This document shows, piece after piece, positions 24,049 to 33,289 of a DNA stretch of 64,000 nt. Position 1 is the first letter of the stretch. Each line of letters begins with the position of its first letter. The position numbers and the translations under genes are program-made. The notes beneath the pieces are model-generated. The model saw only the letters and a program-made list of their open reading frames with translations. It was not told the DNA's origin and made no database searches. The stretch comes from DASTFY01 sp963813375. Its GTDB lineage: Bacteria; Actinomycetota; Acidimicrobiia; Acidimicrobiales; Ilumatobacteraceae. The stretch lies in contig CAWEYT010000015.1 in assembly GCA_963813375.1 (NCBI GenBank), forward strand, positions 248,001 through 312,000, in the 5' to 3' direction.

Positions 24049-24975
24049 GTGGCTCCAGCAGATCCCGAGGGCTTTCCGCTCTGCGTGCTCACCGTCCACG
24101 CCCACCCCGACGACGAGGCGTCCAAGGGCGCTCCCACGCTGGCCCGATACCACAGCGAGGGTGTCCGCACCGTGCTCGTGTGCTGCACCGGCGGGGAGGA
24201 GGGCGAGCTCCACAACCCCTCGCTCCGTGAGCCCGGCCAGCCCTTCCACGGGCTCTCGCCCGACGACGAGAAGGCCCTGCTGGCCGAGCTCCGGCCCCTG
24301 GAGCTGGCCCGCTCGGCCGAGGTCATCGGCTTCGACGAGGTCGTGATGCTCGGGTACCGGGACTCCGGCATGAAGGACAGCCCCGCCAACGACGACCCGG
24401 CCAGCTTCCATCAGGCCGATTTCGACGAGGCGGTGGGGCGGCTGGTCGAGGTCATCCGGCGCACCCGCCCGCAGGTGATCATCACCTACAACGACGACCA
24501 GCAGGGCTACCCGCACCCGGACCACCTGAAGGTCCACGACATCTCGGTGCCGGCCTTCGAACGGGCCGGTGATCCCGCCTGGTACCCGGAGCTGGGGGAG
24601 CCGTGGCAGCCCAGCAAGCTGTACTACACGGTGTGGAGTCGCCGCCGGCTGTTGGCCATCCACGAGGCGCTGCTGCTCCTGCGGGGAGCGTCGCCCTTCG
24701 ACGAGGCCTGGTTCGAGCGTCCGGACCAGGACGGTCGCATCACGACGCAGGTCCCGGTCGGTGACCACATGTGGGCGCGGTCCGGCGCGCTGCGGGCGCA
24801 CGCCACCCAGGTCGACCCGAGCGAGGCGTTCTGGTTCGGGCTCTCGGACCAGGAGCTGACCGAGGTCTACCCCTACGAGGACTGGATCCTGGCCCGCTCG
24901 GTCGTGGGGGAGCCGGCGCCGGGCGAGGTCGAGGACGACCTGTTCGCGGGTGTGCGGGTGTCGGTGCGGCAGTGA
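24049..24975 (+). CDS. mca: Mycothiol S-conjugate amidase
   Basis: The 308-residue LmbE-fold zinc amidase has the HPDDE motif in TVHAHPDDEASKGAP and the third metal ligand in YPHPDHLKVHDIS. Mca cleaves mycothiol-toxin conjugates to a mercapturic acid plus glucosaminyl-inositol. Length and the segments YTVWSRRRLLAIHEAL and AHATQVDP, with a C-terminal YPYEDWILARS, fit Mca better than the deacetylase MshB. The GTG start is fixed by the promoter 6 nt upstream. The next gene begins inside its stop (GTGA). It is strong evidence that the host makes mycothiol. Confidence 0.92.
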   Translation: MAPADPEGFPLCVLTVHAHPDDEASKGAPTLARYHSEGVRTVLVCCTGGEEGELHNPSLREPGQPFHGLSPDDEKALLAELRPLELARSAEVIGFDEVVMLGYRDSGMKDSPANDDPASFHQADFDEAVGRLVEVIRRTRPQVIITYNDDQQGYPHPDHLKVHDISVPAFERAGDPAWYPELGEPWQPSKLYYTVWSRRRLLAIHEALLLLRGASPFDEAWFERPDQDGRITTQVPVGDHMWARSGALRAHATQVDPSEAFWFGLSDQELTEVYPYEDWILARSVVGEPAPGEVEDDLFAGVRVSVRQ

Positions 24976-25214
24976 GCGAGCGGAGCGAGCTGACGGGCAC
25001 GGTGCAGTACCGGGTGGTCCTGGGCAAGAAGGACGAGATCGTGATCGGGCCCGACGACGCCGACGTCGTCATCACGGTCCCCCAGGCCGACTGCGGGTCG
25101 GATCCGGCGGTGGCCTACATGCAGGGCCGGCTCAAGGCCGCAGGGCACACGGGCGTGCTCTTCGAGGCCTTTCGCTCGGGTGCGGCCGAGAAGGTGCTCA
25201 AGGCCCACGCCTGA
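24972..25214 (+). CDS. Short SCP2-like protein coupled to mca
   Basis: The 80-residue protein starts at a GTG that overlaps the mca stop by 4 bp. The segments VQYRVVLGKKDEIVIGPD, ADVVITVPQADCGSDPA and VAYMQGRLKAAGHTGVLFEA follow the last strands and helix of the sterol-carrier-protein-2 fold (DP-x-AYMxGKLK-x-GD in classic members). It is a truncated version lacking the first half of a 110-residue SCP2 domain. Lipid or conjugate binding is inference from the fold. The strict coupling suggests a role with Mca. Confidence 0.7.
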   Translation: MSERSELTGTVQYRVVLGKKDEIVIGPDDADVVITVPQADCGSDPAVAYMQGRLKAAGHTGVLFEAFRSGAAEKVLKAHA

Positions 25215-25232
25215 GCGGCCGGCGCCCCGCGG

Positions 25233-26099
25233 TCAGGCGGAGTTGCGGGCCGGCGCCTCGCTCCGCATGAGATCCCGGAGCTCGCGGTAGCCGATCCGCA
25301 CCGCGCCCGCGGCGTCGAGGGCCTCGCGCAGGGCCGGGTCCATGATCAGGTCCAGGTCGTCGATCCACCCCTCGGCATCGGCCGAGATGGCCCGCACCTC
25401 CGGCGTGTCGATGGCGGGCTGGACGTGCAGCTCCGTCACCCCTGGTTGCAGCTGCGTGACCTCCCGCAGGATGCGCTCCCGGCTGCCGGCCCGCCACGCG
25501 TTGTCGAAGTGGTCGGGGAACAGCACGCCCTCCTCCGCCGCCAGGGCACGGAAGGGAAACCCGGCCTCCCGTTCGCCCACCGTCGACGGCAGGCGGACCG
25601 GGAGACGGAAGTCCACGGCCAGATCCAGGTAGACGTCGAAGAACTCCGGTCGCAGCGACATGGCCGACAGGTGGGGAGCCAGGTGGGTGACGTCGAGACC
25701 CCACTCGAGCGCCCGCTCGAGCTGCGTCCGGCACTCGCGCCGCACCTCCTCCTGGTCGGCGTGCTCCCACAGGTCGTCGATGCTCCGGGGGAAGCCGCCG
25801 TCCCCGTCGACCAACGACGGCGCGTGCGTGATCGGCCCCCATCGGTAGAGCGCGTGCTCCGCGTTGAGCGTGAGGTGCACGCCGAGGTCCTCGCCCTGCT
25901 GCTCGGCGGCGGCGTGGCGGGCCCACGGCCCGGGCACCATCAGCGAGGCGCAGGTCGCCGCGCCGTGGCGCAGCGCGGTGAAGATGCCGACGTTCAGCGC
26001 GTGACAGGTGCCGAGATCGTCGCAGCTGATGAGGACGAGCTTGTCGCCCGCGCGGTAGCCCAGGCGTTCGACCAGGCTGGAGCCGTCGGGGTTCGGCAC
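25233..26099 (-). CDS. ChbG/YdjC-family carbohydrate deacetylase
   Basis: The 288-residue protein has the metal-binding start of the YdjC/ChbG family: LVLISCDDLGTCHALNVGIF, with two aspartates. LGVHLTLNAEH contains the first metal histidine, and VTHLAPHLSAMSL the second His pair of the TH-x-H block. These enzymes remove acetyl groups from N-acetylated sugars; the exact sugar cannot be read here. It converges with the mini SCP2 gene. A GTG start is used, and longer starts are not supported. Confidence 0.85.
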   Translation of the reverse strand: MPNPDGSSLVERLGYRAGDKLVLISCDDLGTCHALNVGIFTALRHGAATCASLMVPGPWARHAAAEQQGEDLGVHLTLNAEHALYRWGPITHAPSLVDGDGGFPRSIDDLWEHADQEEVRRECRTQLERALEWGLDVTHLAPHLSAMSLRPEFFDVYLDLAVDFRLPVRLPSTVGEREAGFPFRALAAEEGVLFPDHFDNAWRAGSRERILREVTQLQPGVTELHVQPAIDTPEVRAISADAEGWIDDLDLIMDPALREALDAAGAVRIGYRELRDLMRSEAPARNSA

Positions 26100-26121
26100 G
26101 AGGCCACGCTACCGGTGGCTG

Positions 26122-26654
26122 TCAGGACGACACCGGGCAGGCGCTCCACAGGCCGCGGCCGGCACGTCGGGCGTCGTCCACCGCGTCGGCGATGACGTCG
26201 GCGTAGGCGGTGTTGGGCCGGATGGACAGCACCGTGGCCGCACCCTGCCGGGCGAGCTCGAGGTTGACGAAGAGGCCGTCGCTACGGTGCACGTAGGCCA
26301 GCAGGCGGCCATAGTCGTCGCGGGCCTCGAGATCCCGCTCGAGACGCACGGCGGTGCCGGGCGGGACGAGCAGCTCCGTCAGCGCGGTGGCTTCAGGGCC
26401 GTAGCACTCGACCGGCGAGTTCTCGTCCTTGGTCTCGGGCGTGTCGATGCCGATCAGGCGGATCCGCTCCATGCGGCCGCCGATGTCGACGTCGATCGTG
26501 TCCCCGTCGACGATCCGCTCGACGACGGCAGCCTCCGGCCGCGGGGCCCGCGGGCGGCGGTGGACGGAGGGCCGGTCGAGCGGCAGCCCACGAGGGCGAC
26601 CAGCGCCGAGGCTGCGAATGCTGAGACGGGGCCGGCGGCACGGAGATGGGGCAT
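26122..26654 (-). CDS. Thermonuclease-family (SNase) lipoprotein, frameshifted near 26555
   Basis: ATG at 26654 gives a signal peptide ending VALVGC (lipobox). One extra base near 26555 leads into the SNase domain: VERIVDGDTIDVDIGG, RIRLIGIDTPETK, ECYGPEATALTELL, GRLLAYVHRSDGLFVNLELA. The catalytic arginine and glutamate of staphylococcal nuclease correspond to the RLIGIDTPE and GPEA regions. The protein would be an extracytoplasmic Ca-dependent DNA/RNA hydrolase of about 177 residues. A terminal WSACPVSS closes it. It is divergent from mtnA. Confidence 0.82.
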
Positions 26655-26767
26655 CGGAGACTCCAGGCGGAACCCCTCCGTGAGGAGGGACGGCGACCGG
26701 CCGCCCGCAGCGGCGAGCGCGCAGTCTGGCACGGGGGTGTCGCAGTGGGACGGCGGAGGGCGCGGTG

Positions 26768-26773
26768 TACCGT
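26768..26773 (+). promoter_or_regulatory. -10 element (TACCGT) for mtnA-aldolase
   Basis: TACCGT is 8 nt upstream of the GTG at 26782, supporting that start over the later in-frame GTGs. Confidence 0.4.
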
Positions 26774-26781
26774 CGCCAGCA

Positions 26782-27849
<1,068 letters not shown>

Positions 27850-27853
<4 letters not shown>

Positions 27854-28494
27854 CGGCGAGCGGGAGCCGCGGGGCGGTCGTGTCAGCGGCGCGGCAGCTC
27901 TCGGCCTGGGGGCTCAACGCGGGGACGGCGGGCAACGTCGGCCTGCGGGTGGACGGCGGGCTCCTGGTGACGCCGAGCGGCGTTCCGGCCGAGGAGCTGC
28001 GGGAGGAGGACGTCGTGGCGCTGGACGCGGCCGGCACACCGCTACCGGGGCAGTTGGTGCCGACCAGCGAATGGCGGCTGCACGCGGCCGTGCTGGCGGC
28101 GCGGCCGGACGTGGTGGGCGTCGTGCACACGCATTCGCCGGAGGCCACCGCGGCGGCGTGCGTGGCCCGCCCGGTGCCCGCCGTGCACTACGTCGTGGCC
28201 CGCACCGGCCGGTCGACGGTGCCCTGTGCGCCGTACGCCACCTACGGCACGGAGGAGCTGGCCGGCAACGTGGTCGCCACGCTCGGCGACGGCATGGCCT
28301 GCCTGATGGCCAACCACGGCCTGCTGACGGTGGGTCCGACGCTCGACGCCGCCGTCGCGCTGGCCGCCGACGTCGAATGGCTGGCCGGGGTCTGGCGCCG
28401 GGCGTCGGTGCTCGGCGAACCAATCGTCCTGCCGGACGAGGAGATCGCCCGGGTGGCCGAGCGGTTCAGGACCTACGGCCAGCCGCCGACCTGA
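27850..28494 (+). CDS. Class II (zinc) aldolase/adducin family protein
   Basis: The 214-residue protein has the zinc ligands and base of fuculose-1-phosphate-aldolase-type enzymes: glutamate in PTSEWRLH, two histidines in VVHTHSPEAT and a third in LMANHGLLTVG. The N-terminal GLNAGTAGNVGLRV is the phosphate-binding stretch. It overlaps mtnA by 4 bp (GTGA), so it probably cleaves the MtnA product, giving dihydroxyacetone phosphate and an aldehyde as in the DHAP shunt. It could instead be the dehydratase MtnB, which shares the fold; no later MtnC/MtnD-type genes follow, which favours the aldolase reading. Confidence 0.83.
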
Positions 28495-28497
28495 ACG

Positions 28498-28546
28498 GTT
28501 CGTGGCCGATCTCACCGGAACTGGTGCGACCAGGTCGGCCATGAAC
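28498..28546. terminator. Long imperfect inverted repeat between convergent genes
   Basis: GTTCGTGGCCGA (28498-28509) pairs with TCGGCCATGAAC (28535-28546), 12 bp with one G-T wobble. The loop holds a second stem, TGGT-GCG-ACCA (28522-28532). It starts 3 bp after the aldolase stop and lies before the ferredoxin stop, so a bidirectional terminator is likely. Confidence 0.65.
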
Positions 28547-28585
28547 GATTCGGAAGGATCAGGCGGGACCGGGACCCGGGCGCGG

Positions 28586-28909
28586 TCAGCCCCAGATGCT
28601 CCGGCGGGGGGCGGGGGTGACCACCACCGCGCCCTCGAGCGTGCCGATGGGCGTGATGCACAGACGCGTCTCGGCCCCGTCGATCACCGACTCGCACTTG
28701 CCGCAGATCCCCTCCTGGCAGCCCCGGCGGGGGCGGGCGTGGCCGGCGATCTCGCGGATGGCCTTGAGCGCGGCCATGGTCGGATCGCACGTGATGGCGT
28801 AGGCGGTGCCGTCGACCGTGAGCGTGGTGGTCGTGGCCGGCTCGCCGTAGCCGGCGAAGCCGCCGTTGCGGTCGATCCAGTTGCCCTCGGCCGTGTCGGA
28901 GACGGGCAT
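28586..28909 (-). CDS. [2Fe-2S] ferredoxin-like protein
   Basis: A plant-type or xanthine-dehydrogenase-type cluster motif is present: GCQEGICGKCESVIDGAETR followed by LCITP, giving C-x4-C-x2-C and a fourth cysteine. TLTVDGTAYAITCDPTMAAL is the preceding ubiquitin-like strand pair. The ATG at 28909 (MPVSDTAEGNWIDRNGG) is preferred over a longer start. It is a small soluble electron carrier. It faces the diiron-protein/meta-cleavage operon across a 134-bp divergent promoter region with a palindrome, so it could feed electrons to the oxygenase-like protein there. That pairing is inference. Confidence 0.8.
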   Translation of the reverse strand: MPVSDTAEGNWIDRNGGFAGYGEPATTTTLTVDGTAYAITCDPTMAALKAIREIAGHARPRRGCQEGICGKCESVIDGAETRLCITPIGTLEGAVVVTPAPRRSIWG

Positions 28910-28952
28910 GGGCGGCACGGTACGGTCGCGACGCTCCAGCCGACAACGCCTT

Positions 28953-28971
28953 CGTTCCACACAGAGGAACG
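28953..28971. promoter_or_regulatory. Palindromic operator candidate CGTTCC-N7-GGAACG
   Basis: This perfect 6-bp inverted repeat lies between the divergent ferredoxin gene and the catabolic operon. A further GGAAC half-site follows near 28987. IclR- and TetR-type regulators of aromatic or lipid catabolism often bind repeats of this kind; no regulator gene is next to it. Confidence 0.4.
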
Positions 28972-29043
28972 CAGTGCTTGTCCCTGGAACAGCCGAGGTG
29001 CGAGCGTGGGCGACGAGCCACCACGATCGAGGAGGAACTGGTC

Positions 29044-29748
29044 ATGGCTTTCGATGGGGAAGCGTTCGTCGCCGAGATGCGCCAGGAGCTCATCGACTCC
29101 GGCCGCACGCTGGACAAGGCGGTCTGGGTCGAGAAGGTGACCCAGGGCGAGGCCACGCCGCAGGAGATGGTCGGCTGGGCCCGGCAGCACTACTGGGGCG
29201 TCACGTACCACACCCGCCGCTTCCTCTCGATCTGGGTCGGCCGCATCCCCTACGAGATGACCGATGCGGTCATCGAGAACATCGGCGAGGAGGTGCTCGG
29301 GATCCAGTCCAAGTCCGGCTACGGCCACCTGCACTGGCTCTTCCAGTTCACCCGTGCGCTGGGCGCGCCGGACAGCGTGATCGAGGAGGCGACCCCGAAC
29401 GTGGCCGCCGTGCTGTCGGAGAGCCTGCTCTACAACCTGGCCCACCAGCGGCCCTGGTACGAGTTCCAGTTCGGCGCCATCCTCGGCATCGAGAACCAGA
29501 TCCCGGACGCGTACACCCGCGCCGTCCAAGGCTTCAAGGAGCACTACGGCGACGTGCTCTCGCCTGACGACTACGCCTTCCACACCATCCACATCGCGGT
29601 GGACGAGGAGCACGGGGGCGGCGTCGGCGCGTTCGCCGAGCGCTACCTCGACACGGACGAGAAGCGACGCTCGGCTCGTGCCGCGTACTTCGCCGGCGCC
29701 GAGGCCACCCGCCGCTGCTGGGACGCCTTCGAGGGCGCCACATGGTGA
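29044..29748 (+). CDS. Heme-oxygenase-like diiron protein (TenA/PqqC/CADD-type fold)
   Basis: The all-helical 234-residue protein has the likely metal residues of heme-oxygenase-like diiron oxidases in order: ENIGEEVLG with GYGHLHWLFQF, then the glutamate of ILGIENQIPDAY, and finally HIAVDEEH, the H-x3-D-x2-H spacing found in CADD-like proteins. WARQHYWGVTYHTRRFLSIW is the usual early helix. Classical TenA thiaminases use a cysteine that is not evident here. It is the first gene of a five-gene meta-cleavage operon, with GAGGAGG upstream of the ATG. An oxygenase or regulatory role in that pathway is inference. Confidence 0.75.
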   Translation: MAFDGEAFVAEMRQELIDSGRTLDKAVWVEKVTQGEATPQEMVGWARQHYWGVTYHTRRFLSIWVGRIPYEMTDAVIENIGEEVLGIQSKSGYGHLHWLFQFTRALGAPDSVIEEATPNVAAVLSESLLYNLAHQRPWYEFQFGAILGIENQIPDAYTRAVQGFKEHYGDVLSPDDYAFHTIHIAVDEEHGGGVGAFAERYLDTDEKRRSARAAYFAGAEATRRCWDAFEGATW

Positions 29749-29763
29749 TACCGGGGACCGCTC

Positions 29764-30546
29764 GTGGCTGACGACCGACGGGCGGACGCGGCCGACGCGC
29801 TCTGGCACGCCGACCAGACGAAGGAGCCGATCGCCCCGCTCACGGAGACCTGGCCGGACATCGACGTCGTCGACGCGTACGAGATCCAGCAGGCGAACAT
29901 CGCCCGCCGCCTCGAGGCGGGTGCCATCGTGCGCGGTCACAAGGTGGGTCTCTCGGCCAAGGCCATGCAGGAGATGCTCGGTGTGCACGAGCCGGACTAC
30001 GGCCACCTGCTCGACGACATGTTCTGCTACGAGCACGACGTCGTCCCGATGTCGCGCTTCTGCCAGCCACGGGCCGAGATCGAGGTGGCGTTCGTGCTCG
30101 GGCGCCCGCTGGCGGGGCCGGGGGTCACGGTGGCCGACGTGGTGCGCGCCACCGACTACGTGCTCCCGTCCATCGAGATCGTCGACTCGCGGGTGCGGGA
30201 CTGGAAGATCAAGATCCAGGACACCATCGCCGACAACGCGTCCTCCGCGGCGCTGGTCCTGGGCGGCCGGCCGACGCGGCTGCACGACGTCGATCCGGCC
30301 CTCATCGGCGCCGTGTTGCGCAAGAACGGCGAGATCGTCGAGACGGGCTGCAGCGGCGCCGTGCTCGGCAACCCGGTCATCGCCGTGGCCTGGCTGGCCA
30401 ACAAGGTGGCGCAGTTCGGCGTGACCCTGGAGCCCGGCCATGTGATCATGCCGGGCTCGTGCACCCGCATGGTGCCCGTGGCCGCCGGCGACGCGATCCG
30501 GGCCGACTTCGACCGGCTCGGCCACGTGAGCGTCCGGTTCGCCTGA
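29764..30546 (+). CDS. 2-keto-4-pentenoate hydratase
   Basis: The 260-residue protein of the fumarylacetoacetase-like hydratase group adds water to 2-hydroxypenta-2,4-dienoate. Metal-binding acids are in RAEIEVAFVLGRPL and PSIEIVDSRVRDWKIKIQDT. VRGHKVGLSAKAMQEMLGVH and DNASSAALVLGG are typical family blocks. LEPGHVIMPGSCTRMVPVAA closes the active site. It lies 15 bp after the diiron-protein gene and 18 bp before acetaldehyde dehydrogenase, in the canonical HsaE/MhpD-HsaG/MhpF-HsaF/MhpE order. It could serve steroid ring or phenylpropanoid breakdown. Confidence 0.9.
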   Translation: MADDRRADAADALWHADQTKEPIAPLTETWPDIDVVDAYEIQQANIARRLEAGAIVRGHKVGLSAKAMQEMLGVHEPDYGHLLDDMFCYEHDVVPMSRFCQPRAEIEVAFVLGRPLAGPGVTVADVVRATDYVLPSIEIVDSRVRDWKIKIQDTIADNASSAALVLGGRPTRLHDVDPALIGAVLRKNGEIVETGCSGAVLGNPVIAVAWLANKVAQFGVTLEPGHVIMPGSCTRMVPVAAGDAIRADFDRLGHVSVRFA

Positions 30547-30564
30547 CAGGAGAGGAGGAGCACG

Positions 30565-31471
30565 GTGCCCACCAAGGTGACGGCCGCCATCGTCGGGCCC
30601 GGCAACATCGGGACCGACCTCATGGAGAAGCTGCGGCGCTCGCCGGTGATCGAGCCCCGCTACATGGTCGGGGTCGACCCCGCGTCGGAGGGGCTGCGGC
30701 TCGCCGAAGAGGCCGGCCTGGAGGCGTCGTCCGAAGGCGTTGACTGGCTGCTGGCCCGCCCCGAGCTGCCGGCCATCGTGTTCGAGGCGACGTCGGCGTA
30801 CGTGCACGTCCGCAACGCTCCCCGCTACGAGGAGGCCGGCATCAGGGCCGTGGACCTCACGCCTGCGGCCCGCGGCCCGTACGTGGTGCCGCCGGTCAAC
30901 CTGCGCGAGCACCTCAACCGGCCCAACCTCAACATGGTGACGTGCGGCGGGCAGGCGACGATCCCCATCGTGCACGCCGTCAACCGCGTGGCGCCCGTGG
31001 ACTACGCCGAGATCGTGGCCACGGTGGCCTCGGCCTCGGCCGGACCAGGCACCCGGTCCAACATCGACGAGTTCACCCGCACCACGGCCAAGGCGGTCGA
31101 GGTCATCGGCGGCGCGGCGCGAGGGCAAGGCCATCATCATCCTCAATCCGGCCGACCCCCCGCTCATCATGCGCGACACCATCTACTGCTCGCTGCCCGC
31201 CGACGCCGACGAGGCCAAGGTGGCCCGATCCATCCAGGACATGGTGGAGGAGGTGCAGGGCTACGTGCCGGGTTACCGCTTGCGCGGTGAGCCGCAGTTC
31301 GATCGCTTCGAGGACGGGACGGCGCGGGTGGCGACCTTCCTCGAGGTCGAGGGCGCGGGCGACTACCTGCCGCCCTACTCGGGGAACCTGGACATCATGA
31401 CGGCCGCGGCGACGAAGGTGGGCGAGGAGATCGCCCGGGAGCTCGTGACCGAAGGAGGAGGAGGCGCATGA
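30565..31471 (+). CDS. Acetaldehyde/propionaldehyde dehydrogenase (acylating), frameshifted at 31122
   Basis: NAD binding is at IVGPGNIGTDLMEKL, and the catalytic cysteine is in NMVTCGGQATIPIVHAV. The family block GPGTRSNIDEFTRTTAKAVE follows. An extra A at 31122 shifts into AIIILNPADPPLIMRDTIYC and on to the normal C-terminus GNLDIMTAAATKVGEE, about 301 residues. It forms acetyl-CoA or propionyl-CoA from the aldehyde released by the following aldolase, and the two enzymes normally channel it in a complex. A strong GGAGAGGAGGAG site precedes the GTG start. The aldolase ATG overlaps its stop. Confidence 0.9.
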
Positions 31472-32493
31472 CGTACTCGGACCAGCTCGACATCCGGGTC
31501 ACCGACACCAGCCTGCGCGACGGCTCGCACGCCAAGCGGCACCAGTTCACCGAGGAGCACGTGCGGTCGATCGTGGCCGCGCTCGACGACGCCGGCATGC
31601 CGGTGATCGAGGTCACGCACGGCGACGGCCTGGGTGGTTCCTCTTACAACTACGGCTTCTCGAAGACCGACGAGCGGGTGCTGATGAAGGCCGCGGTGGA
31701 AACCGCCCGGCGGGCCCGCATCGCCGCGCTCATGCTGCCCGGCCTCGGCACGAAGGACGACATCAAGGCCTGCGCCGACCTGGGCGTTTCGATCGTGCGG
31801 GTGGCCACCCACTGCACCGAGGCCGACATCTCGATCCAGCACTTCGGCCTGGCCCGGGAGATCGGGCTGGAGACGGTGGGGTTCCTGATGATGGCCCACT
31901 CCCAGCCCCCGGAGGCGCTGGCGACGCAGGCTCGGATCATGGCCGACGCGGGCTGCCAGTGCGTGTACGTCGTCGACTCGGCCGGGGCGATGGTGCTGGA
32001 GGATGCGTCGGCGCGGGTCGCGGCGCTCGTGGCCGAGCTCGGCGGCGACGCCCAGGTCGGGTTCCACGGCCACGAGAACCTCGGGCTCTCGGTGGCCAAC
32101 AGCGTGCTGGCCGTGCGGGCCGGCGCGGTGCAGATCGACGGGTCCACCCGGGCGTTCGGGGCCGGCGCCGGCAACACGCCGCTGGAGTGCTTCGCCGCGG
32201 TGGCCGAGCGGCTGGACATCGTCACCGGCCTCGACGTGCTGAAGATGATCGACGTGGCCGAGGACGTCGTGCGGCCGGTGATGGACGGCGAGTGCGTGAA
32301 GGACCGCCTGGCCGTGATCATGGGCTACGCCGGCGTGTACTCGTCCTTCCTCAAGCACGCCTATCGGGCGGCCGAGCGCTACGACGTCAGTGGTGCCGAC
32401 ATCCTGCTCGAGTGTGGCCGGCAGAAGCTCGTGGGCGGGCAGGAGGACCAGATCATCCAGATCGCGGCGACGCTGGCCGGCGCCCCCTCGTGA
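31468..32493 (+). CDS. 4-hydroxy-2-oxovalerate aldolase
   Basis: The 341-residue HMGL-like TIM-barrel aldolase is divalent-metal dependent. The catalytic RD pair is in VTDTSLRDGSHAKRHQFT, and the metal ligands in VGFHGHENLGLSVANS. EVTHGDGLGGSSYNYGFS and DGSTRAFGAGAGNTPLE are diagnostic. It splits 4-hydroxy-2-oxo acids to pyruvate and an aldehyde that is handed to the upstream dehydrogenase. The ATG overlaps the dehydrogenase stop by 4 bp, and a GGAGGAGGAGG site precedes it. The downstream gene begins inside its stop. Confidence 0.94.
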   Translation: MTYSDQLDIRVTDTSLRDGSHAKRHQFTEEHVRSIVAALDDAGMPVIEVTHGDGLGGSSYNYGFSKTDERVLMKAAVETARRARIAALMLPGLGTKDDIKACADLGVSIVRVATHCTEADISIQHFGLAREIGLETVGFLMMAHSQPPEALATQARIMADAGCQCVYVVDSAGAMVLEDASARVAALVAELGGDAQVGFHGHENLGLSVANSVLAVRAGAVQIDGSTRAFGAGAGNTPLECFAAVAERLDIVTGLDVLKMIDVAEDVVRPVMDGECVKDRLAVIMGYAGVYSSFLKHAYRAAERYDVSGADILLECGRQKLVGGQEDQIIQIAATLAGAPS

Positions 32494-33281
32494 GCGCCGT
32501 CGGCCTGGACCTCGTCTCGGAGGCCGCGGTCATGCTGGCCGCGGCGACCGCCGACCAGGTCGCCATCCCCCGCCTGACCGCGTCCTACCCGGATCTCTCC
32601 CTGGAGGTCGCCTACGCCATCCAGGCCGAAGGGTGCGCGCAGCGGGTGATGTCCGGCGAGCGGGTCATCGGGGCGAAGCTCGGGCTGACGGCGCGGGCCA
32701 AGCAGGAGCAGATGAAGGTGGCCGAGCCGGTGTACGGCCGCCTGCTGTCCGGCGGCCTGCACCCGTCCGGCGACCCGGTCGCCGTCGATGAGCTCATCCA
32801 TCCGCGGGTGGAGCCCGAGATCGTCTTCGTCATGAAGGACGGCCTGCGCGGGCCCGGTGTCACGGCGGCCGAGGTGCTCGGCGCGACGCGTGCCGTCTGC
32901 TGCGGGCTGGAGATCATCGACTCCCGCTACGCCGACTTCTCCTTCACCGCGGCTGATGTGGTGGCCGACAACACGTCGGCGGCCCGGGTGGTACTGGGAC
33001 CGACGATGGTCGACCCGGACGGGCTCGACCTCGCCCTCGTCGGCCTGCTGCTGGAGGTCGACGGCTCGACGGTGGCCACCGCCGCCGGCGCCGCCACCAT
33101 GGGTCACCCGGCCGAGGCGGTGGCGATGCTCGCCAACTGGCTGGGGGCGCGGGGCGAGGCGATCCTGCCCGGCTGGATCGTCTTCTCCGGGGGACTGACC
33201 GCAGCGGTACCGCTGGCCGCCGGGACGACGGTGACGGCGACGTTCGGCCACCTCGGTTCCGTGTCCGTGCGCGGGATCTGA
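32490..33281 (+). CDS. 2-oxo acid decarboxylase/hydratase paralogue (4-oxalocrotonate decarboxylase-like)
   Basis: A second fumarylacetoacetase-like member, 263 residues, is only distantly like the hydratase at 29764. It has VIGAKLGLTARAKQEQMKVA, the metal site HPRVEPEIVFVMKDGLRGPG, CCGLEIIDSRYADFSFTAAD and DNTSAARVVLGP. This arrangement fits 4-oxalocrotonate decarboxylase (DmpH/XylI type), which acts with the hydratase. GTG at 32490 overlaps the aldolase stop. Together with the hydratase it suggests that the pathway enters through the 4-oxalocrotonate branch. Hydratase versus decarboxylase cannot be settled from motifs alone. Confidence 0.82.
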   Translation: MSAVGLDLVSEAAVMLAAATADQVAIPRLTASYPDLSLEVAYAIQAEGCAQRVMSGERVIGAKLGLTARAKQEQMKVAEPVYGRLLSGGLHPSGDPVAVDELIHPRVEPEIVFVMKDGLRGPGVTAAEVLGATRAVCCGLEIIDSRYADFSFTAADVVADNTSAARVVLGPTMVDPDGLDLALVGLLLEVDGSTVATAAGAATMGHPAEAVAMLANWLGARGEAILPGWIVFSGGLTAAVPLAAGTTVTATFGHLGSVSVRGI

Positions 33282-33289
33282 CCGCGCCC

